DNA from: Numidum massiliense
Lineage (GTDB): Bacteria > Bacillota > Bacilli > Thermoactinomycetales > Novibacillaceae
Assembly: GCF_001375555.1 (NCBI RefSeq)
Contig: NZ_CTDZ01000009.1
Coordinates: forward strand, 3,527,758-3,591,757
DNA length: 64,000 nt
Reading direction: 5' to 3'
The notes under the pieces were generated by a model. That model saw only the letters and a program-made list of their open reading frames with translations, had not been told where the DNA came from and made no database searches. The first letter of the stretch is position 1. Each line of letters starts with the position of its first letter. Of this stretch, positions 52,338 to 61,771 are shown one piece after another. Position numbers and translations under genes: made by a program.

Positions 52338-52816
52338 TTCATGATCCAGTCGATGGCGAAAGCGATGAAAATGCCGAACCACGCCCCGACGAACACTTCG
52401 ATCGGTTTATGTCCTAACAGCTCTTTCAAACGCGTCCGATTTTCCGGAGGGGTGCGCTGTTTCATCGTCTTTAAATTTTGCACCATTAAGTTAAACTCCT
52501 TGACGAGTTGGTTTAATAGTGCCGCGTGCATCCCCGCCTGACGGCGGACACCGGTAGCGTCGTACATGACGATAATGGCGAAGACGACGCTCAAGGCAAA
52601 CAAGTGCGAATCGATGCCGTCTGCGATGCCGATTGCTGTTGCAAGTGCGGTCACGGCTGCCGAGTGTGAGCTGGGCATACCACCGGTGCTGAAGAGAAAC
52701 CGCCATTCCCAGCGGCGTTGAAGGGCGTAATACAGGGGAACCTTGATTGCTTGGGCTGCCCCGATCGCAAGTAAAGCCGCTATGAGGGGGTAATTAATAA
52801 GCTGATTTGTCCACAC
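52334..52816 (-). CDS. yuiD: Divergent PAP2-family membrane phosphatase (YuiD)
   Basis: A 160-residue membrane protein (YuiD about 158 aa) of the divergent PAP2 family. [16 protein letters not shown] is the conserved acid-phosphatase-like core, and [12 protein letters not shown] is the second motif; about four helices. The exact substrate, perhaps a lipid phosphate, is unknown. Several starts are possible; GTG 52816 with AAAGGA 8 nt upstream fits the family N-terminus, although ATG 52825 is in frame. It overlaps the 3D-gene stop by 4 bp. Confidence 0.83.
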   Translation of the reverse strand: MWTNQLINYPLIAALLAIGAAQAIKVPLYYALQRRWEWRFLFSTGGMPSSHSAAVTALATAIGIADGIDSHLFALSVVFAIIVMYDATGVRRQAGMHAALLNQLVKEFNLMVQNLKTMKQRTPPENRTRLKELLGHKPIEVFVGAWFGIFIAFAIDWIMN

Positions 52817-53033
52817 CCGGACCATCCTTTCTAAAGGCTTTCTTTCATCATAAACGATATGAACGCCACATACCACAACCCGCGTATTAAGGATTATTTA
52901 AAAAAAGTTCTTCCTACAGTAAGGCTACTGTCGGCGCGAATGTTAGCGCTCACTTAATAACAATAGTAACAGATAAAGTTGAAAAAGTTGTTGCCTTATT
53001 ATTTTGTGCGTGCTATATTAGTTACTGAACGTT

Positions 53034-53056
53034 TGACCATAACGGTTTTTTGGTCA
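53034..53056. promoter_or_regulatory. Inverted repeat TGACCA-N11-TGGTCA before the TetR gene
   Basis: Perfect 6-bp arms at 53034-53039 and 53051-53056, about 20 bp before the start codon. TGACCA recurs at about 53668, just upstream of yhgE. Likely autoregulatory operator of the TetR protein. Confidence 0.5.
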
Positions 53057-53076
53057 TAAAAGAGGGAGGCATAAGG

Positions 53077-53649
53077 GTGGCTGTTGATCGAAAGCAACAA
53101 ATTCTTGAAGCGGCCTACGGATCTTTTGCACAATTCGGCTACAAAGCGACAACGATGGATCAAGTGGCGAAAATGGCCGATGTCGGCAAAGGGACGATAT
53201 ACACGTTTTTTAAAAATAAAGAAGAGCTCTTCCAAGAGATCATTGAGCAAGTGATCGGGGAGATGCAGCGGGTCGTCGACGAAGTGATCGACCGCGAGCG
53301 ACCGTTCTTCGACAATTTACATCGCTTGTTGTACCGACTGCTCGACTTTCGCGCGCAACACGAGTTACTCATTCGCTTGCTGCACGAAATGGTATCCGTT
53401 GGGACAGTCGCTTCGAAGCGCGCGTTAGACCGGTTAGAGCGCGCCATTATCGACATATTGGCGAAAGAAATTGAACGTGGGATCGTGCGAGGGAACGTGA
53501 AAGATTGTGATCCTGAAGTGACGGCTTTTGTCATGTTGAAGTTGTACATCGCGCTCGTATCCGATTGGAAAAAAAGTCGAGAACCGTTTAGCAAGGAGGA
53601 GATTGCGCGGCTATTTCAACTGTACGTCGTTGAAGGTGTCGCGAAGTAA
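53077..53649 (+). CDS. TetR/AcrR-family regulator (YhgD-like)
   Basis: A 190-residue repressor. The N-terminal HTH (RKQQILEAAYGSFAQFGYKATTMDQVAKMADVGKGTIYTFFKNKEELF in successive segments, residues 6-53) is standard TetR. The C-terminal ligand domain has no recognised specificity. GTG 53077 follows GAGGGAGG; an earlier in-frame start lacks a ribosome binding site. yhgE starts 62 bp downstream, as in the B. subtilis yhgD-yhgE pair, so it probably represses yhgE. Confidence 0.85.
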   Translation: MAVDRKQQILEAAYGSFAQFGYKATTMDQVAKMADVGKGTIYTFFKNKEELFQEIIEQVIGEMQRVVDEVIDRERPFFDNLHRLLYRLLDFRAQHELLIRLLHEMVSVGTVASKRALDRLERAIIDILAKEIERGIVRGNVKDCDPEVTAFVMLKLYIALVSDWKKSREPFSKEEIARLFQLYVVEGVAK

Positions 53650-53711
53650 CTTTTTTTGCCCTAAAATGACCAAGTGAACAAAACAGTCAATGTTGTGGAA
53701 GGTGATAAGAG

Positions 53712-56102
53712 ATGCGTGGAATGCGACTATTTGCATCGGAAATGAAGAGAATATTGACGGATAAAAAGGTACTTGTTGCCGTGATGGCTGTACTATTTAT
53801 ACCGGTCCTGTACAGCTCCCTCTTTTTGTGGGCCTTCTGGGATCCTTACGAACGGCTTGAAGAGCTCCCCGTGGCGGTGGTCAACCTCGATCAAGGCACC
53901 GTCTACAACGATGAAAAGATTCATGCTGGGAAGGATTTAGTCGAGAAGATGAAGGAGGAAGGAGAAGAGGGGTTTAAATGGGACTTCGTCGACAAAAAGA
54001 CGGCGGCAAACGGGATGAAAGATAACAAATACTACATGACGATTGTAATACCGAAAGAGTTTTCGGATCATGCGGTCACCGTGCTCGACGACGAGCCTAA
54101 CCCGATGCAACTCGAATTTATCCCGAACGGCGATTTTAACTTCTTGTCGGCACAAATTGGTGAAACGGCGATGGACAAGTTGAAGGAAAAGGTCTCCAAA
54201 CGCGTCACCGAGATGTATACCGAAGTGTTGTTCGACAACCTGACCAAAATTTCCGATGGGATGTACACGGCGAGCGACGGCGCGAAAAAATTAGCCGACG
54301 GGTCCGATAAAGCGTTAAGCGGCGCTTTAGAAATTAATGAACATATGCGCGACCTCGTCGACGGATCCTCTGCGATTTCCGGCGGTTTGAACGACGCGTT
54401 CGCCGGCAGCAACGAACTAGTGACAGGGTTGCAGACGGTCGAAGAAGGAACGCGCGAGTTAATGAATGGGATGAAGGAAAAATCCGGTTCGCTAGGAGAA
54501 TTGCAAAAAGGTGGTAAAGAACTCGACCAAGGGACTCAGACGCTGGCAGACGGGCTAAACCAACTTGCGGAAGGTGTCGCTCCACTTAAAAAAGGGATCA
54601 ACCAATCGCAAAAGGGTGCCTCGGCCTTACAAGACGGTGCGCACCGCGTGTTGGACGGCATTAATGAAGCCCACTCAGGCGTAAACGCCTTGAGTGACGG
54701 GACGGGTAAACTACAGTCCGGGACAGCGGCATTAGCCGAAGGGACCGCGACGTGGCAAGAGAACGCGGCACAAGCGCAGCAAGGCGCTAGCCAGCTTTCC
54801 CAAGGGCTAAAAGGCCTCGCCGCAAAAAACCCGGAATTGGCGAAGGATCCGATGTTCCAACAATTGCTCGGCGCCAGTGAACAACTCGCCGGCGGCATCG
54901 GAGAATTGAGCAAAGGTGCAGAAAAAATTGGCGTCAGTGCACAGCAAATTGCTGGTGGTATGACGGAGGTGCAGAAAAACCAGCAAAAGTTAGTCGAAGG
55001 ACTCGGTAAATTAGCCGAAGGTCAAGGTCAAGTGGCCTCTGGGATCGACAGTTTAGCAGGCGGGCAGCAGAAATTGGCCGACGGTGCGAATGTGTTGGAA
55101 GAGAAGTTGCAAGAAGCGGCTGCCGGCGGGAACAAATTAGCTGACGGATCGGCTAAACTTGCCGATGGGATCGATACGGCGGCAGCAGGCTGGCAAACGG
55201 TCATCGGTCACTTAGAGCAGCTTGCCGACGGTGGACGTCAGTTGACTGAAGGCGGAAAATCGTTAAACGACGGGTTGTCGAAGTTAACGGACGGATCAGG
55301 CAAATTGACTGACGGCGCGCAGCAACTCGAAGAAGGGTCGGGCAAACTAGCGGACGGCTTGTCCTCTGTCGCCGAAGGAAACACCGAATTGGCGGATAAA
55401 TTGGCCGACGGCGCGAGAGAAACCTCTGAGACCAAAGGTAAAGATTCGCTGTACGACATGTTTGCCGAACCAGTACGCGTGTCCAAAGACGATCAATACG
55501 AAGTACCGAACTACGGGACAGGGTTCACGCCATACTTCTTATCACTCGGTTTGTTCGTCGGGGCGTTACTCATTACGATCGTGTTGCCGATTCGCGAACC
55601 GGCTGTATTACCTAAGTCGCCTTTAAGCTGGTTTATTTCTAAGTTTGGTATGTTGGCATCGGTCGGGATTATACAAGCCTTCATTGCCGCAACGGTGCTG
55701 TTGTACGGGCTCGGCGTAGAGGTAACGAGTGTGCCGAAGTTTTACTTGTTTAGTATATTGACGAGTTTAACGTTTATGGTGCTCATCCAGTTTCTCGTCA
55801 CCTGCTTTGGCGACGCGGGGCGGTTCATGGCGATTCTCATTTTAATCCTGCAATTAATTTCGAGCGCGGGGACATTCCCACTCGAATTAGTTCCGGAAAG
55901 CTTACAGGTTCTCAACGCCTGGTTGCCGATGACTTACAGTGTCGTTGGGTTTAAAGCGATCATTTCCAGCGGGAACATGGCCTTCATGTGGCAAAGCGCG
56001 ATCGCGCTGTTCGTCTTCATCGCACTCTCGATGGTCGGTACGATGGTGTACTTCACACTGAAGCTGAAACAGTTGAAGGCAGAAGCAGCCGAAGCTCAAT
56101 AA
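53712..56102 (+). CDS. yhgE: YhgE/Pip family membrane protein
   Basis: A 796-residue protein. An N-terminal helix (about residues 17-40) is followed by a YhgE extracellular part, then from about 180 to 580 a long array of 7-residue-type repeats of the kind KLADG, QLTEG, KLTDG, ELADK, which should form an extended coiled structure. The last 200 residues contain five helices of ABC-2-like type. Pip of Lactococcus is a phage receptor, and relatives are linked to small-molecule or virulence-factor export. ATG follows GAAGGTGATAAG. The LADG repeats are long but typical. Confidence 0.9.
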   Translation: MRGMRLFASEMKRILTDKKVLVAVMAVLFIPVLYSSLFLWAFWDPYERLEELPVAVVNLDQGTVYNDEKIHAGKDLVEKMKEEGEEGFKWDFVDKKTAANGMKDNKYYMTIVIPKEFSDHAVTVLDDEPNPMQLEFIPNGDFNFLSAQIGETAMDKLKEKVSKRVTEMYTEVLFDNLTKISDGMYTASDGAKKLADGSDKALSGALEINEHMRDLVDGSSAISGGLNDAFAGSNELVTGLQTVEEGTRELMNGMKEKSGSLGELQKGGKELDQGTQTLADGLNQLAEGVAPLKKGINQSQKGASALQDGAHRVLDGINEAHSGVNALSDGTGKLQSGTAALAEGTATWQENAAQAQQGASQLSQGLKGLAAKNPELAKDPMFQQLLGASEQLAGGIGELSKGAEKIGVSAQQIAGGMTEVQKNQQKLVEGLGKLAEGQGQVASGIDSLAGGQQKLADGANVLEEKLQEAAAGGNKLADGSAKLADGIDTAAAGWQTVIGHLEQLADGGRQLTEGGKSLNDGLSKLTDGSGKLTDGAQQLEEGSGKLADGLSSVAEGNTELADKLADGARETSETKGKDSLYDMFAEPVRVSKDDQYEVPNYGTGFTPYFLSLGLFVGALLITIVLPIREPAVLPKSPLSWFISKFGMLASVGIIQAFIAATVLLYGLGVEVTSVPKFYLFSILTSLTFMVLIQFLVTCFGDAGRFMAILILILQLISSAGTFPLELVPESLQVLNAWLPMTYSVVGFKAIISSGNMAFMWQSAIALFVFIALSMVGTMVYFTLKLKQLKAEAAEAQ

Positions 56103-56178
56103 GCGTTTACCGGTAGTAAAAGACGCCAGTAGTAATGACTTACGGTGACAATCGCCATTGGCGATCACTGTTCCAGGG

Positions 56179-56231
56179 GGATCGACCGAGCGAGTACACG
56201 TTTAGTGGCTCCGCACGGTCGGTCCTTTTTT
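56179..56231 (+). terminator. Terminator of yhgE
   Basis: A 10-bp stem (56179-56188 with 56216-56225, one wobble), a 27-nt loop with an inner GAGC/GCTC pair, and T6. Confidence 0.75.
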
Positions 56232-56264
56232 GCTATTTAAAAGTAAACTTTCATAACAAATCTA

Positions 56265-56293
56265 TTGTTTTATTGTTGCGATAGTTTTACAAT
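56265..56293 (+). promoter_or_regulatory. Possible promoter of the lipase gene
   Basis: TTGTTT and TACAAT with a 17-bp spacer, about 110 bp upstream of the start codon. Confidence 0.45.
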
Positions 56294-56401
56294 AGGGAAA
56301 GCAACGCCGCCGCGGCTCACATGTATCCAATATACTGTATGTTGGGAAAATGGTTGCTTGCTAAAAGGAAACGATCAAATGGGTTGAAGGAGGAGTTAAG
56401 G

Positions 56402-58033
56402 ATGAAAAAACGATACTTTTCGTTAGTGCTCACATTGCTAGTTTTGGTAGTACTCGTCTTTCCTACCGCAGTAACTGAAGCCGGCGGGCTATTTCCGAAG
56501 CCAGGTAAAGGACGCCCAGGGGATATTTATTACGGGGAGCTACCGGATGACGTTGATCCGAACAAGCCCGCTGTCGTGTTTGTACAAGGGTTGACGAATG
56601 ACGCCAGTATTTGGTATGAGGGGAATGACATGTACGAGCGCGCACGCCGCGCTGGGTTTGAGACGGCGTTTGTCGAGCTGTACGATTCGGCGGGGACACC
56701 GAAGAGCAACTGGACGAACGGCGAAATGCTAGCGGGACAGCTAGAGCAAATCTCTGCGCACTTCGGCGGGAAAAAATTAGTCGTCATCGGTTATAGTAAA
56801 GGTGGGGTCGACGTACAGACGGCACTCGTCCATTACGGAAAACATCCGCTCGTTTCGAATGTGGTGACGATCGGTTCACCGCACTGGGGGACACAGTTGG
56901 CCGACCTTGCGTACAGCGATTGGGTATGGTGGCTTTCCGAGTTGCTCGGTTCGCGAAATGAAGGCGTTTACAGCATGCAAACTGGCGTGATGAACGCTTT
57001 TCGCGAGCAAACTGATTCCCGACCGGAAGTGAGGCGCAATAGTTATTATACGCTGGCGGGCGAAAGCTGGGGTAAAGTCGGCTCGTCCAGTTGGTTTGGC
57101 GGGTTGTACTTATCGTCGTGGGGAAAAAGTGACGGTGTTGTTCCAGTGGCCAGTGCGTCTCTCGCGGGCGGGACAGTGTTAGCTGTCGGCAAATGGGACC
57201 ACACTGCGATTCGCCAAGGGAAAAACACGTTCAATCTGTTTAGGGACCGCCTAACGCTTGCACAAGGCGCTACAAAGACTGCGGTGGAAACTTCAGCTAA
57301 CGGCGGTGCTACGGCGGCCGAACGGGAAACGGCGGCTTCCGTAGAACAGCAAACGTTCGCGGTGCCGAAAGGGGAGCCACGTGCAGCCTCTGACCTGTTC
57401 GTGCGCGGCGGGGAGCAGCACGGATCGGCTGCGGAAACGTTTTACGTCGAGAACGGCGTGCGTGAACTGACTGTCGATTGGTTGAGTGCGACGAAGGTCG
57501 GCGCAGTTGAGCTAGTCGATCCTAACGGCAAGGTCGTCGAGGCGCCCGTTCGCACGTGGCTAGACGACGACTTGTTTCACGGTGCGTATCACCATGTCGC
57601 GACACTAAAAATGCCACTTGCGGGGAAATGGGAGATTCGCACGCGCTCAGCCGTTAAGACCGCCTATGCGTTCGTGGCCCAATTTGATTCGCAACTGTCA
57701 GAGCAGCTAAAGTTACACAAGAAAGCGGACAGTCTCCGTTTAAGTCTTGCAGTAGACGACAGTAGGGCCCAGAAGAAAATGAAAGATGTGCAGGCGACGT
57801 ACAACGTAGCGTTCATTCCCGAATACAATAATGCGAATAAAGCAAAGAGCAAAGATATCACCCCGAAAAATGGCGTTAACTTGCAAAAAGGGGAGACACT
57901 GAACATTCCGCTACAAGGGGCGGGTGTTTACAATGTGACGATGGACGTTACAGGGACGACAGCGGAAGGGAAGCCGTTCGCGCGGACGGTCATTCAAGCG
58001 TTTTACGTCGATGACAATGGGAAGGTTTACTAG
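56402..58033 (+). CDS. Secreted alpha/beta-hydrolase (lipase/esterase)
   Basis: A 543-residue exported enzyme. A signal peptide (MKKRYFSLVLTLLVLVVLVF...AVTEAGG) is followed by the hydrolase fold: VVFVQGLTND, the nucleophile elbow GYSKGGVD (Ser about residue 136), GSPHWGT, SDGVVP with the acid and WDHTAI with the catalytic His (about residue 267). The C-terminal half (about residues 340-543) is a separate beta-rich domain. ATG 56402 follows GAAGGAGGAG. A lipase or esterase is the best guess; polyhydroxyalkanoate depolymerase is less likely. Confidence 0.82.
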   Translation: MKKRYFSLVLTLLVLVVLVFPTAVTEAGGLFPKPGKGRPGDIYYGELPDDVDPNKPAVVFVQGLTNDASIWYEGNDMYERARRAGFETAFVELYDSAGTPKSNWTNGEMLAGQLEQISAHFGGKKLVVIGYSKGGVDVQTALVHYGKHPLVSNVVTIGSPHWGTQLADLAYSDWVWWLSELLGSRNEGVYSMQTGVMNAFREQTDSRPEVRRNSYYTLAGESWGKVGSSSWFGGLYLSSWGKSDGVVPVASASLAGGTVLAVGKWDHTAIRQGKNTFNLFRDRLTLAQGATKTAVETSANGGATAAERETAASVEQQTFAVPKGEPRAASDLFVRGGEQHGSAAETFYVENGVRELTVDWLSATKVGAVELVDPNGKVVEAPVRTWLDDDLFHGAYHHVATLKMPLAGKWEIRTRSAVKTAYAFVAQFDSQLSEQLKLHKKADSLRLSLAVDDSRAQKKMKDVQATYNVAFIPEYNNANKAKSKDITPKNGVNLQKGETLNIPLQGAGVYNVTMDVTGTTAEGKPFARTVIQAFYVDDNGKVY

Positions 58034-58183
58034 AGTGTTGTCGATTGAGAGATGGCTGCGTGTCGCTTGGCGCAACTTTATAGCAAAGTGAAACTAGCAA
58101 ATTGGGCGATCTTTTATCGCGATTTGTAGCAACTTTTCATAGTTTCGTCATAAGATACTATTAACCGTATCCACCATCTCCCT

Positions 58184-58224
58184 CTTTGCCCGCGGTGCAT
58201 CCTCCTTTTTCTGTTCGGGCAAAG
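58184..58224. other. Inverted repeat CTTTGCCCG/CGGGCAAAG
   Basis: Perfect 9-bp arms (58184-58192 and 58216-58224) with a 23-nt loop, next to the lipase terminator. No T-tract follows on either strand. Confidence 0.55.
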
Positions 58225-58228
58225 GAAA

Positions 58229-58260
58229 TTCCCCGTCGCATAACAGACGGGGATTTTTTT
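58229..58260. terminator. Terminator between the lipase and kinase genes
   Basis: TTCCCCGTC/GACGGGGAT stem around 58229-58253 with an 8-nt loop and T7. It lies 195 bp after the lipase stop, in front of the convergent kinase gene. Confidence 0.8.
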
Positions 58261-58277
58261 GAACGTTTGCCAATCGA

Positions 58278-59783
58278 CTACATTGGGCTGTCACCGATAT
58301 TTCTTACCTCGTTGTGCGCGTTACCGTGTAGCCGCTCTCGCGCTGGAATCCTAAAGGCGAAGCGGACGCCGCTTAAATCTGGTAAATTGCGGCCGTAAAT
58401 CGTTCCGCCGTGTAAGTGGACGAGCTCTGCCGCGATCGCTAGCCCGAGGCCTGTGCCGCGTTGCGAGCGCGACTTGTCCACCTTTGTGAACCGTTCGAAC
58501 ACGTACGGCAGCTCTTGTTCCGGTATCGTTGTGCCGCTGTTTTCGACAGCGATTTCGACGAAGGTTCGCTCGGGCGTTTGCTCGCTGGGCAAATGAAGTG
58601 GCTGACGTTCCGGATGCTGTACAGGATCGCTTGCCGCTCTAGCGGAAATGCGCACCCGTTCGCGCTCTGGCGAATGTTGCACGGCGTTACCGATTAAGTT
58701 GAGCAGTATTTGTTGCAGGCGGTCTTCGTCCGCGTATACGGACAGGTGCGGTGGTACGGTCACTTCAAGGTGTAAGTTTTTTTGTTCCGCTTGCGGCATA
58801 AGCCGCTCGACGGCGCTTTCCACGGCAGATGCGAGCGGTAGCTGTTCGCGCGAGAGCGCAATTTTGCCCGTCTGTAACCGCGACAAGTCGAGTGATTCGT
58901 GTACGAGGCGACTTAAGCGGTCAACGTCGGTGCGCATCATCGCAATGACTCGCGCGCGGTCGCGGTCCGGAATTTTATTTTGTTCGAGCAATTCGAGGAA
59001 ACCGCCGAGCGAAGTGAGCGGGATGCGAAATTCGTGGGACACGTTGGAAATAAATTCTTTGCGGAGCTGGTCAAGGCGCGCTTGCTCAGCGATCGTCTCT
59101 TCCACGCGGTCGACCGTCTGGTTGTACGTCTGTGCCAAATCTTGCAATTCATCATACGTCTCCAGCTGCACGCGATGCCGAAAGTCGCCGCGTACGACTT
59201 GGCGGGCGACGGTCTGTATTTGGCGAATCGGCGCTAAAATGTAGCGTGCCGTACCGTACGAGATGAGCACGGCCAACACGAGGGCGATGACACTCGAATA
59301 AAGCACGGTGCGCCGCATGTTGGCGACTGTTTTCGCCGCGTCTTTCATCGGGTTTTTCAATAAGATAAGGCGCTTGTGGGCAGAATCGACTAAATACAGC
59401 TCCAGTTCGGGTAGGCTGAACCAGCCGTTCCCCTTCTTACGGAACAGTTGGCGTTCGTTGCGCAGTTGCATGAACTGTTTGTCTGTGAGCCGCAAACTGT
59501 GGACCGCTTCTGGTGGGAAGGCGTACACTTCGATGCCGGCTAAGTTGAGCGTGTCAACAATGACTGACTGTTCAGAACGAATAATATAAGAACCTTCGTC
59601 ACCTGGGACGACGACTTCGCGCGCCACCGCGGACACTCTGTCGACGAGGCGCGACGTTTCCTCACTAACGAGGAAGAGGCGGAAAAACGTATCCGCCGCG
59701 AGGCCGATCGCCGCCACAGCGATGAGGACGACGATGGCGTGGGATGTCATGAGGCGCATGAACAGCGAATTATTCTTTTTCAT
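58278..59783 (-). CDS. Sensor histidine kinase (PhoR/ResE-like)
   Basis: A 501-residue kinase. Two helices (about residues 13-31 and 165-185) enclose an extracytoplasmic sensor domain of about 130 residues. A HAMP domain (ARYILAPIRQIQTVARQVVRGDF) follows, then the phosphorylation site NVSHEFRIPLTSLGG (His about residue 251; Ile replaces the common Thr), and an ATPase domain with NLIGNAVQHS and GTGLGLAIAAELVHLHGG. An insert rich in Pro/His/Gln (about residues 400-420) interrupts the ATPase domain. Its start lies inside the response-regulator gene (14-bp overlap). The signal is unknown. Confidence 0.92.
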   Translation of the reverse strand: MKKNNSLFMRLMTSHAIVVLIAVAAIGLAADTFFRLFLVSEETSRLVDRVSAVAREVVVPGDEGSYIIRSEQSVIVDTLNLAGIEVYAFPPEAVHSLRLTDKQFMQLRNERQLFRKKGNGWFSLPELELYLVDSAHKRLILLKNPMKDAAKTVANMRRTVLYSSVIALVLAVLISYGTARYILAPIRQIQTVARQVVRGDFRHRVQLETYDELQDLAQTYNQTVDRVEETIAEQARLDQLRKEFISNVSHEFRIPLTSLGGFLELLEQNKIPDRDRARVIAMMRTDVDRLSRLVHESLDLSRLQTGKIALSREQLPLASAVESAVERLMPQAEQKNLHLEVTVPPHLSVYADEDRLQQILLNLIGNAVQHSPERERVRISARAASDPVQHPERQPLHLPSEQTPERTFVEIAVENSGTTIPEQELPYVFERFTKVDKSRSQRGTGLGLAIAAELVHLHGGTIYGRNLPDLSGVRFAFRIPARERLHGNAHNEVRNIGDSPM

Positions 59784-60462
59784 TGCGCATCACTTCGAAC
59801 GCGTAACCGCTGCCCCACACGGTGCGGATGTAGCGATACGGGGTCGTCCGCGATTCCAGTTTTTCGCGCAGCCGTTTAATGTGTGTGTCGACGGTGCGCG
59901 TGTCGCCGAGGTAGGCATAGTCCCATATTTTAGCAAGTAAATGTTCGCGGCTAAATATTTGTCCGCTGTACGTCGCTAAATACAACAGTAAATCAAATTC
60001 TTTTCGCGTTAATGGGACAGGCTCCCCCTTCGCCTTTGCCAACCGCTCGTCGCGCAAAATTGTCAAGTTCGGCCAACTGAGCACTTGTTGCTCTTTCGGT
60101 TCGGTGCGCCGCAAGACAGCGCGGATACGGGCGATGAGTTCACCGGGGCTAAAGGGCTTGGCGATGTAATCGTCGCTCCCTAATTCGAGTCCTTTTATTT
60201 TATCTTCGACCTCACCTTTTGCCGTGAGCATAATGACTGGCGCCGAACTGCGCAGGCGAATGCGTTCTAGCACTTCCCAACCGTCTAAATCGGGTAACAT
60301 GATGTCTAACAAGACGAGATCGGGAGTCACTTGTTCGAACAATTCCAACCCCTCGCGGCCCGTCGCCGCTTTGCTGACGCGGTATTGTTCGCTTTCCAAC
60401 GTATATGTCAAAACTTCAGCTATGTGAGCGTCGTCTTCGACGACGAGGATGTGTGTGTGCAT
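59770..60462 (-). CDS. OmpR/PhoB-family response regulator
   Basis: A 230-residue regulator. The receiver domain has the acidic pair VVEDDAH, the phospho-acceptor in LLDIMLPDLDGW (Asp about 53), and the Lys in AKPFSP. The C-terminal winged helix has LTRKEFDLLLYLATYSGQIFSREHLLAKIWDY and TRTVDTHIKRLREKL. ATG 60462 follows GGAGGGA; an in-frame extension of 25 codons is not needed. A TATAAT box is visible on the minus strand at 60529-60534. It and the kinase form a two-component pair. Confidence 0.94.
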   Translation of the reverse strand: MHTHILVVEDDAHIAEVLTYTLESEQYRVSKAATGREGLELFEQVTPDLVLLDIMLPDLDGWEVLERIRLRSSAPVIMLTAKGEVEDKIKGLELGSDDYIAKPFSPGELIARIRAVLRRTEPKEQQVLSWPNLTILRDERLAKAKGEPVPLTRKEFDLLLYLATYSGQIFSREHLLAKIWDYAYLGDTRTVDTHIKRLREKLESRTTPYRYIRTVWGSGYAFEVMRNEKE

Positions 60463-60573
60463 GTGTATCCCTCCATACGTCGATGATAACACGGACGGCA
60501 CAATTTCTGCATCGTTAGGAGAAGTCATTATAGGCAAAGTGGCGTAACATGTGGTAAACTAGTGGCAACATAG

Positions 60574-60586
60574 CGGGAATTTCCCG
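60574..60586. promoter_or_regulatory. Palindrome CGGGAA-T-TTCCCG
   Basis: A perfect 13-bp palindrome between the two-component operon and dppD. A similar GGGGGAAATCCC lies at about 60616. Possibly an operator for either gene set. Confidence 0.4.
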
Positions 60587-60714
60587 TAATGATATTGTTT
60601 GGAGTAGGTGATATCGGGGGAAATCCCACCCTTTTACTATTGTGATACGTTTTATAACTTTCGCTAGCTTCGTGGAATTGTTAGTCGGAATAACTTCGAG
60701 AGAGGGGTGGAGAA

Positions 60715-61770
60715 GTGAGTGACCCCGTTATTTACATCGAGCAGTTGCGTACATCCTTCCTTACGGACGACGGGGAAATACCGGCGGTTGACGGCGTCGA
60801 CCTCGCACTTTACCCGGGGGAAATATTAGGGGTTGTCGGCGAGTCAGGCTGTGGTAAAAGCGTCACCTCGTTATCGATTATGGGGTTAATTCCGTCGCCT
60901 CCAGGGAAGGTCGTCGGTGGAACGCTCACGTTCAAAGGGGAAGATTTAACGCAAGCGTCCGAGCGGCGCATGCGCCAACTGCGGGGCAATGAGATTGCGA
61001 TGATTTTTCAAGAGCCGATGACGTCACTCAATCCTGTATTTACGATCGGCGACCAACTCGTGGAAGCGTATCGCCTGCACGAACGCGTAGGACTTAAGCA
61101 GGCGCGTGAACGGGCGGTTGAGATGCTAAAACTCGTCGGGATGCCGCGCGCGAAGGAGCTGTTAAAGCATTACCCGCACCAACTGTCCGGCGGCATGCGG
61201 CAACGGGTAATGATTGCGATGGCGATGCTGTGCAACCCGGATGTGCTCATCGCCGACGAACCGACGACTGCTCTCGACGTGACGATTCAAGCGCAAATTT
61301 TGCACTTGATGAAGCAGTTGAACAAACAGTTTAACACCGCCATTTTATTGATTACGCACGACCTCGGCGTCGTCGCGCAAATGTGTAAGCGCCTTATCGT
61401 CATGTACGCCGGGCAAGTTGTCGAAGAAGGGGCTACGACGCGCATCTTTAAACAGCCGAAGCACCCGTACACCGTCGGTCTGCTTAAATCGGTACCGGAC
61501 TTGCGGGGACGGAAAAAACAGCTTTACTCCATCCCTGGCAACGTGCCCAAACCGGGCGCGATCCGCGATGGGTGCCGTTTTGCCCCACGTTGTGAACACG
61601 CCCTAGCCCGCTGTTTTGAAACATTGCCACCACTTATTGCTATGGAAGACGGGTCGCGCGTGCGCTGCTGGTTACACGACGCATCGATTGAAAGCGATTT
61701 CGGTAAACGCGCCTCCGGAACTGCCGAAAAAGTGACAGCCACGGCTACTTTACGAGCAAAGGGGGACTAA
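60715..61770 (+). CDS. dppD: Dipeptide/oligopeptide ABC transporter ATP-binding protein DppD
   Basis: A 351-residue ATPase with Walker [10 protein letters not shown]-loop [12 protein letters not shown] (QEP in place of QDP), signature [16 protein letters not shown], Walker [13 protein letters not shown] and ITHDLG. The C-terminal [14 protein letters not shown] cysteine cluster is present. The last 40 residues are a Lys/Ala tail. The GTG start has GAGGGGTGGAG. The second ATPase gene starts 1 bp after its stop codon. Confidence 0.92.
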   Translation: MSDPVIYIEQLRTSFLTDDGEIPAVDGVDLALYPGEILGVVGESGCGKSVTSLSIMGLIPSPPGKVVGGTLTFKGEDLTQASERRMRQLRGNEIAMIFQEPMTSLNPVFTIGDQLVEAYRLHERVGLKQARERAVEMLKLVGMPRAKELLKHYPHQLSGGMRQRVMIAMAMLCNPDVLIADEPTTALDVTIQAQILHLMKQLNKQFNTAILLITHDLGVVAQMCKRLIVMYAGQVVEEGATTRIFKQPKHPYTVGLLKSVPDLRGRKKQLYSIPGNVPKPGAIRDGCRFAPRCEHALARCFETLPPLIAMEDGSRVRCWLHDASIESDFGKRASGTAEKVTATATLRAKGD

Positions 61771-61771
61771 C

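Noticed and set aside
53712-56102. Repeat-rich YhgE as a novel surface adhesin
   Set aside because: The LADG-type repeats and terminal helices are typical for YhgE/Pip proteins.
60574-60586. NF-kappa-B-like consensus GGGAATTTCCC
   Set aside because: A eukaryotic motif has no meaning in this bacterium; the resemblance is chance. The dyad is kept only as a possible bacterial operator.
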